Shown here piece by piece: positions 1-5,739 of a stretch of 5,739 nt of DNA. This DNA is from Gammaproteobacteria bacterium RBG_16_37_9 (lineage in GTDB: Bacteria > Pseudomonadota > Gammaproteobacteria > UBA9339). A program made the position numbers and the translations under genes. The stretch is taken from assembly GCA_001801345.1 (NCBI GenBank), contig MGXJ01000028.1, positions 22,393-28,131 of the forward strand, written 5' to 3'. A model generated the notes under the pieces. The model saw nothing but the letters and a program-made list of their open reading frames with translations, was not told where the DNA came from and did not search any database. The stretch's first letter is position 1; every line of letters begins with the position of its first letter.

Positions 1-1643
1 ATCTAGTGTATGAGCATGGAGTTTTAACTAAAGCGGCTACTCGTGGTGATGGTGTTATCGGTGAAGACATTTTACAAAACATACGCACTATTCATAGTAT
101 TCCACTGGTGTTGCGTGGGCATAATTTTCCTAGTTTATTAGAAGTTCGCGGCGAAGTTTATATGTCACTTAAAAACTTTGAGGAATTCAATGCTGGCGCT
201 AGCAAACTTGGCGGTAAACTCTTCGTTAATCCTCGTAATGCCGCTGCCGGTAGTTTACGTCAACTTAATCCTAAGATAACCGCAGGAAGGTCTTTAGATA
301 TTTTTTGTTATGCTATTGGCGCGTTAAAAGATGGAGTATTGCCAGAAAGGCAGATTGAAGTTTTAAGTAATCTCACGGAGTTAGGTTTTAAAATTAATCC
401 AGAAGTGAAAGTTGTTAAAGGCATAAAAAATTGTCTTGATTATTACCGATCTATTAATAGCAAAAGAGATGGGTTGGCATATGAAATAGATGGAGTAGTC
501 TATAAAGTTAACAATTTAAGTCAACAACATGAACTAGGATTTGTTACACGTGCTCCGCGCTTTGCAATTGCTCATAAATTTCAGGCTCAAGAAGAGTTAA
601 CGAAGGTTATAAACATAGAATTTCAGGTTGGGCGCACAGGAATTTTAACTCCGGTTGCTAGGCTTGAACCGATTTTTGTTGGTGGAGTTACTGTAAGTAA
701 TGCTACCTTACACAATATTGAAGAAGTTTGGCGCAAAGATATCCGTATTGGTGACACCGTGATTGTGCGTCGGGCTGGTGATGTTATTCCAGAAATTGTA
801 TCGGTAATAAAGGAGCGCCGTCCTATACATACGAAGATTGTGGCGTTACCTAAATATTGTCCAATATGTGGTTCAGAGGTAGTAAAAAGCTCTAACGAAG
901 TTGCGGTTCGCTGTAGTGGGTATTTATTTTGCAGAGCTCAACTAAAAGAATCGATAAAACACTTTGCTTCACGTGGAGCTTTAAATATAAAAGGATTAGG
1001 TGAGAGTTTAATAGACAAGTTGGTTGATGTTGGTGCGGTGAAAAATGTAGCTGATCTTTATTTTTTATCTAAAGAAAAAATCATTGTTTTAGAACGCCAA
1101 GGCGAACAGTCGGCAGAAAATTTGCTGCAAGCGATTGCTAGGAGTAAGATTACAACGCTTGGTAAATTCATTTATGCTTTAGGGATTCGCGAAGTAGGTG
1201 AGGTTACAGCACAAAGTTTAGCAGAGCATTTCGGTGATTTATCTAAAATAATGCAGGCAAGTGAAAGTGATCTTGAGGGAGTGACAGATATTGGTCCAGC
1301 GGTGGCAAGCCAAATAGTTGCTTTTTTTCATGAGAAACGTAATCGAGATCTGATTGAAAATTTACTTAAAGCTGGCATCAAGTGGCCAAAGCTTGAGCCC
1401 TCTTTTAAAAAACCACTTGCTGGGAAAACTTTTGTGCTAACTGGAACTTTAACTGCTATGAGTCGTGAAGAGGCCAAGGAAAAACTTCTTAACCTCGGCG
1501 CTAAAGTTAGCGAAAGTGTTTCTAAAAATACTAGCTATGTTGTTATTGGAGATAATCCAGGTTCAAAATTAGATAAAGCCAAAAAGCTGGGTGTAGAATT
1601 GATCGATGAGAAGCGGTTGTTGGAGATGATGATGTCGGAGTGA
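1..1643 (+). CDS. ligA: NAD+-dependent DNA ligase LigA, 5' end cut by window edge
   Basis: LigA seals nicks in duplex DNA with NAD+ as the adenylate donor, during Okazaki fragment joining and repair. The frame is open from the first base: Leu at 3-5 precedes Val at 6-8, so GTG at 6 is an internal codon and not a start. Numbering Val as 1, residues match known E. coli LigA sites with a constant offset of 123: NPRN R77 (R200), R85 (R208), R154 (R277), D162 and K167 in EIDGVVYKV (D285, K290), K191 (K314). The OB-fold follows (FQVGRTG at 207-213), then a four-Cys zinc finger C285, C288, C303, C309, helix-hairpin-helix repeats (about 320-445) and a C-terminal BRCT domain (about 469-545). The missing part is about 122 residues, including the adenylated Lys of KxDG, expected about eight codons upstream. 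Projected full length is about 668 aa against 671 in E. coli. No frameshift or missing key residue is visible, so this looks functional. Confidence 0.97.
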   Translation, partial: LVYEHGVLTKAATRGDGVIGEDILQNIRTIHSIPLVLRGHNFPSLLEVRGEVYMSLKNFEEFNAGASKLGGKLFVNPRNAAAGSLRQLNPKITAGRSLDIFCYAIGALKDGVLPERQIEVLSNLTELGFKINPEVKVVKGIKNCLDYYRSINSKRDGLAYEIDGVVYKVNNLSQQHELGFVTRAPRFAIAHKFQAQEELTKVINIEFQVGRTGILTPVARLEPIFVGGVTVSNATLHNIEEVWRKDIRIGDTVIVRRAGDVIPEIVSVIKERRPIHTKIVALPKYCPICGSEVVKSSNEVAVRCSGYLFCRAQLKESIKHFASRGALNIKGLGESLIDKLVDVGAVKNVADLYFLSKEKIIVLERQGEQSAENLLQAIARSKITTLGKFIYALGIREVGEVTAQSLAEHFGDLSKIMQASESDLEGVTDIGPAVASQIVAFFHEKRNRDLIENLLKAGIKWPKLEPSFKKPLAGKTFVLTGTLTAMSREEAKEKLLNLGAKVSESVSKNTSYVVIGDNPGSKLDKAKKLGVELIDEKRLLEMMMSE

Positions 1644-1734
1644 GATTCATCATCGCTACACTCTCTCGGGCAAGAACTTGAGGAGAATAACAAAAAAGGT
1701 TGTCATCTTCCTCGGGTCCTTGCCCAAGAGCTTG

Positions 1735-1755
1735 CCCTCGTGCTCGATACGAGGG
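1735..1755. repeat. Short inner hairpin of the palindromic element
   Basis: CCCTCGT (1735-1741) pairs perfectly with ACGAGGG (1749-1755) around a 7-nt loop. It is one of several CCTCG-type modules in the element. Directly downstream, GCTTGACACGAGG (1758-1770) is a near-perfect inverted copy (12 of 13) of CCTCGCGTCAAGC (1792-1804). The interior can therefore fold in alternative ways. Confidence 0.6.
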
Positions 1756-1785
1756 ACGCTTGACACGAGGGTTATCGCCCACCCT

Positions 1786-1816
1786 TGTCATCCTCGCGTC
1801 AAGCGCGAGGATGACA
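1786..1816. repeat. Perfect 13-bp GC-rich hairpin in the palindromic element
   Basis: TGTCATCCTCGCG (1786-1798) and its exact complement CGCGAGGATGACA (1804-1816) flank a 5-nt loop TCAAG. This is the strongest stem in the spacer and has the form of a short dispersed palindromic repeat. It is followed by CATAAAAG rather than a T-run, so it lacks the tail of an intrinsic terminator on the + strand. On the - strand the stem is followed by AGGGTGGG, which also excludes one. It could still stall RNase or protect transcript ends. Confidence 0.85.
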
Positions 1817-1937
1817 CATAAAAGAGCGCGAGAGCCTGCATTCCTCTGGTCTTCGCCCGAGTATGACAGTAGCGAGGAGATATTCAGGTCTTTGCTCAAT
1901 GAGGATATCAAAAGACAACACTTTTAATTATTTATCA

Positions 1938-1942
1938 CGGAG
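1938..1942 (+). promoter_or_regulatory. Shine-Dalgarno site for the beta-CASP nuclease gene
   Basis: CGGAG lies 6 nt before the ATG at 1949. It supports that start, which is also where homology begins (MEIQFLGATKTVTGS). The stretch between the palindromic element and this site (1879-1937) is AT-rich, but I found no convincing -35/-10 pair there. Confidence 0.6.
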
Positions 1943-1948
1943 TTAAAA

Positions 1949-3298
1949 ATGGAAATTCAATTTTTAGGTGCTACAAAAACTGTAACTGGTTCTAAATATT
2001 TATTGAAAGCTGATAAAAAAGTTTTAGTTGATTGCGGATTATTTCAAGGATTAAAAGAATTACGTTTGCGTAATTGGGATAGTTTCCCAGTAGCGCCAGC
2101 AACTATCGATGCGGTGGTGTTAACCCATGCTCATTTAGATCATACCGGTTATTTGCCGCTTTTAGTAAAAAATGGGTTTCGCGGAAAAATTTATGGAACC
2201 CATCTTACTGTTGAGTTATGCAAAATATTGTTATTAGATAGCGGCCATCTGCAAGAAGAAGAAGCAAATCGCGCTAATAAACATGGATATTCAAAACACA
2301 AACCAGCTATGCCGCTTTATACCCGCGCTGATGCCGAGGCGTTGTTTCCACAGTTACAAGCAGTTTCTTTCCATCAGGATTTCAACATTGGTGATTTGGG
2401 TTTTCGATTTAACCGCGCAGGTCATATTCTTGGAGCTGGGAGTTTGATAGCTAAGCATCAAAATACTTCAATTATATTTTCTGGTGATTTGGGTCGTGAT
2501 ACTGATCCTTGTGTTTTGCCACCAGAAGATAATTTGGGCGCAGATTATTTAGTTATTGAATCAACTTATGGGGATCGTTTACATGAAAAGATTGATTCTA
2601 AAGAAAGCTTGAGAGTCGTGGTTAATCGTGTTTTTGAGCGTGGTGGCACCGTAATTATTCCTGCTTTTGCTGTAGGCAGAACCCAAACCATATTGTATGA
2701 CATATATATCTTAAAACAGGAAGGAAAAATCCCTAATATTCCAATTTTTTTAGACAGTCCTATGGCGCAAGACGTGACTGAGATAATGTTAAAAAATCCT
2801 ACAGAACATACATTAGATAAACCAACTTGCATCGGAATATCTAAGATGGTTCGTTATGTTAATACAGTCGATGAGTCAAAACAGATCGATAATTATCAAT
2901 ATCCCAAGATTATTATTTCGGCCAGCGGTATGGCTACCGGTGGTCGTGTTTTGCATCATATTAGGGCGCTTGCAGGAGATAGTCGCAATATGATTTTATT
3001 TTCTGGTTATCAAGCTGCAGGCACAAGAGGTGATTCTTTAATGCATGGCCATAAGGAAGTTAAAATATTTGGCGGATTTGTAACGGTTAATGCTGAGGTT
3101 GTAGCACTAAGTAATATTTCTGCGCATGCTGATTATCAGGAGATGCTTGGTTGGTTGAACAAGATTAAAGTTCCGCCGCGTAAGGTATTTATTACTCACG
3201 GAGAACTTCATGCTGCAGAGGCGTTACAAGCTAAAATTAAAGAGACTTTTGGTTGGAATTGTGTGGTGCCTGAGTATTTGCAGAATGAGATGCTTTAA
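1949..3298 (+). CDS. Beta-CASP metallo-beta-lactamase fold RNase (RMMBL, CPSF73/TTHA0252-like)
   Basis: Predicted zinc-dependent cytoplasmic ribonuclease of the beta-CASP branch, related to CPSF73/Ysh1 and Thermus TTHA0252. These act in RNA processing or decay. The metallo-beta-lactamase part carries HAHLDH (H60, H62, D64, H65), H159 in AGHILGAGS and D180 in SGDLGRD. The beta-CASP insert starts near E204 (VIESTYGDR, motif A), with FAVGRTQ at 240-246 and SGMATGGRVLHH at 326-337 holding the motif B histidine. The RMMBL tail has SAHADY (H393, motif C) and ITHGE (H417). All expected metal ligands are present. Length is 449 aa, in line with the compact bacterial single-chain family and much shorter than RNase J, whose extra C-terminal domain is absent. 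The ATG has a good Shine-Dalgarno site, and prmB follows after 3 nt, so the two probably share a transcript. The family is certain; substrate and endo- versus exonuclease activity cannot be read from sequence. No gene symbol is safe. Confidence 0.94.
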   Translation: MEIQFLGATKTVTGSKYLLKADKKVLVDCGLFQGLKELRLRNWDSFPVAPATIDAVVLTHAHLDHTGYLPLLVKNGFRGKIYGTHLTVELCKILLLDSGHLQEEEANRANKHGYSKHKPAMPLYTRADAEALFPQLQAVSFHQDFNIGDLGFRFNRAGHILGAGSLIAKHQNTSIIFSGDLGRDTDPCVLPPEDNLGADYLVIESTYGDRLHEKIDSKESLRVVVNRVFERGGTVIIPAFAVGRTQTILYDIYILKQEGKIPNIPIFLDSPMAQDVTEIMLKNPTEHTLDKPTCIGISKMVRYVNTVDESKQIDNYQYPKIIISASGMATGGRVLHHIRALAGDSRNMILFSGYQAAGTRGDSLMHGHKEVKIFGGFVTVNAEVVALSNISAHADYQEMLGWLNKIKVPPRKVFITHGELHAAEALQAKIKETFGWNCVVPEYLQNEML

Positions 3299-3301
3299 AT
3301 C

Positions 3302-4219
3302 ATGACTTCAAAAAAAAACACAAAAAATAAATCTCATGATCTAAACACAGTCCATGATTTTATTCTTTTTGCAGTAACTAAATTCGATAATAAACAAGCA
3401 TATTTTGGTCATGGGACAGACAACCCTTGGGATGAAGCGGTTTATCTGGTGTTACATACTTTGGGTTTGGCATTAGACAGCAATCAAGTAGTGCTGAGTA
3501 AAAAGCTTACTTCTGGTGGAAAACAAAAGTTATTAAAAATTATTAATAACAGAGTCAAAGAGCGTATTCCAGCTGCTTATTTGACTCAAGAGTCTTGGTT
3601 TGCTAGTTTGCCATTTTATGTTGATGAGAGGGTGTTGATTCCGCGATCACCAATAGCTGAGTTAATAGAAGCGGCTTTTGTTCCTTGGGTTAACCCCAAA
3701 AAAGTATCAAGAATACTAGATATTGGAACAGGAAGCGGGTGTATTGCTATAGCTTGTGCTTATGCTTTTCCTAAAGCTAAGATCGATGCAATTGATGTTT
3801 CTCAAGATGCATTAAAAGTAGCAGCAATTAATTGTGCCAAACACAAAGTCACAAAAAGAATACGTCTTTTAAAATCAAATTTGTTTGAAAAACTTGAAGG
3901 CAAAACTTACGATCTTATTATCAGTAATCCGCCGTATGTTGGTAATGCAGAAATGAAGGCTTTACCTAAAGAGTATTATCATGAGCCTAAGATGGCTTTA
4001 CTTGCTGGCAAAGATGGCGATGAAATTGTTGTGAGGATTATTGAAAGTGCTGCAAAATATTTATCGCCTCGAGGTGTTTTAATAGTGGAGGTTGGTAATA
4101 GTGCACCTATGATTTTGCGAAAATATCCACGCTTGCCATTTATCTGGTTAGAGTTTGAGCGTGGTGAAGGAGAGGTTTTTTTGATAACGAGGGAGCAATT
4201 ATTAGATTTGGATTGGTAG
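3302..4219 (+). CDS. prmB: Ribosomal protein L3 N5-glutamine methyltransferase PrmB
   Basis: PrmB (YfcB in E. coli) uses S-adenosylmethionine to methylate a glutamine side chain in ribosomal protein L3 (uL3), a step linked to 50S assembly. The N-terminal substrate-recognition domain carries the PrmB hallmark FGHGTDNPWDEA (35-46), then RIPAAYLT (88-95) and FYVDERVLIPRSPIAEL (105-121). The SAM-binding Rossmann domain has motif I LDIGTGSGCIAIACAYAF (139-156) and acidic D165 in AIDVS. The catalytic glutamine-binding NPPY motif is at 209-212, followed by YHEPKMAL (225-232). The hallmark separates it from its paralogue PrmC/HemK, which acts on release factors. Length is 305 aa against 310 in E. coli, and the N-terminus aligns, supporting this ATG. 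The start lies 3 nt after the upstream stop with only a weak purine tract (ATGAGA, 3285-3290), which suggests translational coupling. The sequence looks intact. In many gammaproteobacteria aroC follows prmB; here it does not. Confidence 0.96.
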   Translation: MTSKKNTKNKSHDLNTVHDFILFAVTKFDNKQAYFGHGTDNPWDEAVYLVLHTLGLALDSNQVVLSKKLTSGGKQKLLKIINNRVKERIPAAYLTQESWFASLPFYVDERVLIPRSPIAELIEAAFVPWVNPKKVSRILDIGTGSGCIAIACAYAFPKAKIDAIDVSQDALKVAAINCAKHKVTKRIRLLKSNLFEKLEGKTYDLIISNPPYVGNAEMKALPKEYYHEPKMALLAGKDGDEIVVRIIESAAKYLSPRGVLIVEVGNSAPMILRKYPRLPFIWLEFERGEGEVFLITREQLLDLDW

Positions 4220-4227
4220 CTGCAGAC

Positions 4228-4286
4228 GGTAGCCGCAGGCTTTAGCCTGCGTTGCCAAAAAACGCAAGCTAAAGCTTGCGGCTACC
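4228..4286. repeat. REP-like inverted repeat pair (26-bp arms) downstream of prmB
   Basis: The left arm (4228-4253) and right arm (4261-4286) are inverted copies matching at 24 of 26 positions, separated by the 7-nt loop GCCAAAA, and start 8 bases after the prmB stop. Each arm is also a hairpin by itself: GCAGGC-TTTA-GCCTGC on the left (4235-4250) and GCAAGC-TAAA-GCTTGC on the right (4264-4279). The two arm-to-arm differences fall at partner positions inside each small hairpin. The GTAGCCGCAGGC/GGCTAC form resembles repeats mobilised by REP-associated tyrosine transposases (RAYTs); that link is from general knowledge, as no transposase is in the window. There is no T-run after the stem, so intrinsic termination is unlikely, though protection of the prmB transcript 3' end is possible. 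Confidence 0.85.
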
Positions 4287-4305
4287 TGGTTTATATTGAT
4301 TAGTG

Positions 4306-4322
4306 TTGCTTTAATGAAGCAA
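4306..4322. repeat. Small AT-rich hairpin in the prmB-fimV spacer
   Basis: TTGCTT (4306-4311) pairs with AAGCAA (4317-4322) around a TAATG loop. It sits between the REP-like pair and the fimV start. With only 6 bp it may be chance. No T-run follows (TCCCGG instead), so it is not a terminator on the + strand. Confidence 0.35.
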
Positions 4323-4396
4323 TCCCGGATGATTGAGTTGGTTATCTAGCTTCCTGGCAAAATTTCTATTATTATACACACATATTTATATTTTAT

Positions 4397-4401
4397 GGGG
4401 A
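4397..4401 (+). promoter_or_regulatory. Shine-Dalgarno site that decides the fimV start
   Basis: GGGGA at 4397-4401 is 5 nt before the ATG at 4407. The other in-frame ATG at 4395 overlaps this purine tract and would have only AT-rich sequence upstream. The downstream ATG also gives a normal signal peptide beginning MRR. The start at 4407 is therefore preferred. Confidence 0.65.
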
Positions 4402-4406
4402 TTATT

Positions 4407-5498
4407 ATGCGAAGGATTATAATTGGTTTTATTTGCAGTTTGATTATTGCAGTAAATGTTTGCGCAGCATCGGATACAACATATGGTCCGACAACTTCTA
4501 GTGATAATGTTTGGGATATCGCTATTGAGATACGACCAAGCGAAGAAGTTTCTATATATCAAGTAATGTTAGCGATATTTAATCTGAACAAACGCGCTTT
4601 TTATTATGATAATATAAATGCTCTTGATACAGGAAAAATCATTAAACTACCGGATATAAAGGCAATTCGTAGCGTTGCAAAAAAGGATGCTTATGACGAA
4701 ATAGCAAGACAAGATCGTCAGTGGCAGCAGGGTATAAAAAAATCTTTGCGATCAAAAGATAAAATTGTTATCAAAGAAAAAAATAAATTAGATAAGCAGT
4801 TACAAAATTTAACAGCTCAAACAAAACTAATTCAGCCAACAGATAATTCGCCAGCAAATACAACATCACAACCAGTAAATTCCCAGCCACAAGAAGCTCA
4901 AGCGACTGCAGCACCTCAAGCTCAAGGCGGTGCAAACGTTGTTGTTGGGGCAGCAGGGGTCGAAGATGCTGCGATTAAAGAGTTAACTACTCGTTTAGCA
5001 GCTGCAGAAGAAAAAAATAATCTCACGCAGACTCAAGTTGCACAGATTGGTGGGCGTGTAGAATCAATTGAGAAAAGCGTAAGGGAGCTAACCGAATTTG
5101 AGAAAAAAGTTAGCGCGTGTTTTTCCAGTAAATTTTTTATGTGGTTGCAACAATATGCTGATCAATTATCGGATTTTTTAGGCCCGCAGCTATTTATGGT
5201 GGTTATAGCAATCATTATTTTAGTGCTCTTCATTTTGTTGGTTTATTTAATTATCCCGCGTCGTAAATGTATTTGCGCTGCATATCCTCAAGATGATTCA
5301 AGAGAAGGGGATTTTAACCGTCGTGTAGAAAGCGGAGAGGATGTAGCATCTAAATTGAATTTGGCTCGTGCCTATATAGAAATGGGAGAGGAAAATAAGG
5401 CGCAAACTCTACTTCACGAAGTGTTATCACATGGCAGTGATTCCGAGCAGGAAGAGGCCAAGACGCTATTAGATAAAATGAAGGCTGATAGGTTCTAG
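4407..5498 (+). CDS. fimV: Short FimV-family membrane protein
   Basis: FimV proteins organise the cell pole and type IV pilus or motility machinery in gammaproteobacteria, binding peptidoglycan through a periplasmic LysM-like domain and partners through a cytoplasmic C-terminus. Numbered from the ATG at 4407 (363 aa): signal peptide about 1-20 (likely cut VCA|AS); FimV N-terminal LysM-like domain about 25-83, with VWDIAIEIRP, VMLAIFNLNKRAF, and NINALDTGKIIKLPD; charged helical stretch 90-135; Q/P/A/T-rich linker 134-180; coiled coil about 186-232; one transmembrane helix about 262-284 with RRK on its inner side; and the conserved C-terminal FimV motif about 315-361 (KLNLARAYIEMGEENKAQTLL). 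Both end domains are intact, but the protein is far shorter than P. aeruginosa FimV (about 900 aa), with little of the acidic TPR-containing cytoplasmic part. It looks like a real reduced protein, not a truncation. Pilus function cannot be assumed, as no pilus gene is nearby. asd and truA, frequent neighbours, are absent. Confidence 0.83.
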   Translation: MRRIIIGFICSLIIAVNVCAASDTTYGPTTSSDNVWDIAIEIRPSEEVSIYQVMLAIFNLNKRAFYYDNINALDTGKIIKLPDIKAIRSVAKKDAYDEIARQDRQWQQGIKKSLRSKDKIVIKEKNKLDKQLQNLTAQTKLIQPTDNSPANTTSQPVNSQPQEAQATAAPQAQGGANVVVGAAGVEDAAIKELTTRLAAAEEKNNLTQTQVAQIGGRVESIEKSVRELTEFEKKVSACFSSKFFMWLQQYADQLSDFLGPQLFMVVIAIIILVLFILLVYLIIPRRKCICAAYPQDDSREGDFNRRVESGEDVASKLNLARAYIEMGEENKAQTLLHEVLSHGSDSEQEEAKTLLDKMKADRF

Positions 5499-5540
5499 GT
5501 CTCGCATCAGGATCACATTATCAAAATAAGGATTGGTATT

Positions 5541-5600
5541 ATGTGGATTATACTAAATTCTGGAGTTGAAACCATAACCAATGTAGTAAATTTTCCATGA
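5541..5600 (+). CDS. Possible 19-codon leader ORF (weak)
   Basis: ATG at 5541 opens a 19-codon frame (MWIILNSGVETITNVVNFP) ending at TGA 5598-5600. TAAGGA (5527-5532) lies 8 nt upstream as a plausible ribosome site. The last codons form the left arm of the strong hairpin at 5580-5620, and the stop lies in its loop. That layout would suit a translated leader that controls hairpin folding for a gene beyond the window. No peptide family is recognised and so short an ORF may be chance. Sequence rich in one amino acid, as in classical attenuators, is not seen. Confidence 0.18.
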   Translation: MWIILNSGVETITNVVNFP

Positions 5601-5697
5601 CGTGGTAAATTTACTACATTATTCTAATCTTTGTATCTTGATTTTGAGAATAAACCTTCTATGAAATAGCGAGCGCGAGGGAGTCGGGGTTATGGTT
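5570..5697. repeat. Wider inverted repeat around the post-fimV hairpin
   Basis: AACCATAACC (5570-5579) has an exact inverted copy GGTTATGGTT (5688-5697) 108 bp downstream. The left copy abuts the 14-bp hairpin. Just before the right copy lies a GC-rich patch (5668-5686) containing GAGCGCGAG, also found in the ligA-side element at 1824-1832. The unit could be a second, decayed mobile palindromic element, or the match may be coincidental. The whole tail 5499-5739 holds no recognisable gene, tRNA or other RNA. Confidence 0.4.
5580..5620. repeat. Strong AT-rich hairpin downstream of fimV
   Basis: AATGTAGTAAATTT (5580-5593) and its exact complement AAATTTACTACATT (5607-5620) form a perfect 14-bp stem. 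After one T-T mismatch, CCA (5595-5597) pairs with TGG (5603-5605) around a 5-nt loop. It starts 81 nt past the fimV stop. The stem is AT-rich and the sequence after it (ATTCTAATCTTTGTATC) has only broken T-runs, so it is at best a weak intrinsic terminator. An operator for a dimeric regulator or a repeat unit are alternatives. Confidence 0.7.
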
Positions 5698-5739
5698 CGC
5701 ATGAAGTATGATACAGGGAAGTAAAGGAATCGAGGCTTG

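Larger units (their letters stand above)
1650..1878. mobile_element. MITE-like nested palindromic element between ligA and the beta-CASP nuclease gene
   Basis: The spacer after ligA is clearly richer in G+C than the genes around it and is built from inverted repeats. The two ends are imperfect terminal inverted repeats. The left end reads TCATCGCTAC (1650-1659), then CTCGGGC (1665-1671) and GAGGAG (1680-1685). The right end carries the complements in reverse order: TTCCTC (1841-1846), GCCCGAG (1855-1861) and GTAGCGAGGA (1869-1878). Shorter hairpins lie inside. The left end begins six bases past the ligA stop. GAGAT occurs just outside both ends (1642-1646 and 1877-1881, the latter overlapping the repeat by two bases), but this is too weak to call a target-site duplication. 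No transposase is encoded, so it could only move in trans. Both overlapping ORFs (+ 1700-1927, - 1543-1911) show the SSARMT/RMTRVG-type peptides that palindromic repeats often give when translated, and are judged spurious. A stack of independent palindromes is the alternative. Confidence 0.7.

Noticed and set aside
1543..1911. 122-codon ORF on the - strand over the end of ligA and the spacer
   Set aside because: It overlaps the conserved BRCT coding region antisense and otherwise translates the palindromic element. The peptide is typical of translated repeats and matches no family I recognise.
1700..1927. 75-codon + strand ORF in the ligA spacer
   Set aside because: It lies almost wholly within the palindromic element, is rich in Arg, Ser and Pro as expected from such repeats, and has no convincing ribosome site.
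2566..2832. 88-codon ORF on the - strand inside the beta-CASP nuclease gene
   Set aside because: It is antisense to a well-conserved catalytic region and shows no domain of its own.
4351..4378. Promoter for fimV, including a sigma-54-like TGGCA at 4355-4359
   Set aside because: No GC pair is found at the matching -12 position. For a sigma-70 type, TATTAT and TATACA lie at 4367-4378, but no fair -35 box sits 16-18 bp upstream. AT-rich sequence gives such hexamers by chance.
4477..4500. FimV-like protein as a lipoprotein through the Cys in NVCAAS
   Set aside because: The residue before Cys is Val and the preceding ones do not fit the lipobox. VCA|AS is a better fit to ordinary signal peptidase I cleavage.
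5549..5554. TATACT as a -10 box after fimV
   Set aside because: It is a good hexamer, but the 16-18 bp upstream positions (ATAAGG, TAAGGA) do not resemble a -35 box.
5616..5702. 27-codon - strand ORF beginning ATGCGAACC near the window end
   Set aside because: It runs through the inverted repeat and GC-rich patch, has no clear ribosome site and no recognisable product.
5694..5739. GGTTCGCATG as a tRNA T-loop
   Set aside because: No complementary strand for the T-arm follows, and no acceptor or anticodon stem can be built around it.

Overview
The window reads as a chromosomal stretch of an AT-rich gammaproteobacterium. The strongest evidence is a canonical PrmB (ribosomal protein L3 glutamine methyltransferase) and a FimV-family protein, both typical of Gammaproteobacteria, together with a LigA that aligns without gaps to the E. 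coli residue numbering. The AT-rich coding sequence, the palindromic repeats in the spacers, the short FimV and the loosened gene order would suit a host-associated or intracellular lineage such as the Legionellales/Coxiellaceae. That placement is inference; the sequence alone does not fix the genus.

Layout, all genes on the + strand: (1) 1-1643, the C-terminal four fifths of ligA, cut by the window edge just after the catalytic lysine; (2) 1644-1948, a 305-bp spacer mostly filled by a GC-richer, nested-palindrome element of about 229 bp with imperfect terminal inverted repeats (MITE-like); (3) 1949-3298, a beta-CASP metallo-beta-lactamase RNase; (4) 3302-4219, prmB, only 3 nt downstream and very likely co-transcribed; (5) 4220-4406, a spacer with a long REP-like inverted repeat and a small hairpin; (6) 4407-5498, a short FimV-like membrane protein; (7) 5499-5739, a non-coding tail with a strong 14-bp hairpin, a second inverted repeat around it and a possible 19-codon leader ORF.

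The genes are housekeeping: DNA replication and repair (LigA), RNA processing or decay (beta-CASP nuclease), ribosome modification (PrmB) and cell-envelope or polar organisation (FimV). I see no phage, CRISPR, toxin-antitoxin, secretion or biosynthetic system, and no clear new multi-gene system. What is unusual lies in the spacers: at least two different palindromic repeat families, one showing compensatory changes that indicate each half folds on its own. The reduced FimV, sitting directly after prmB, is also worth noting.
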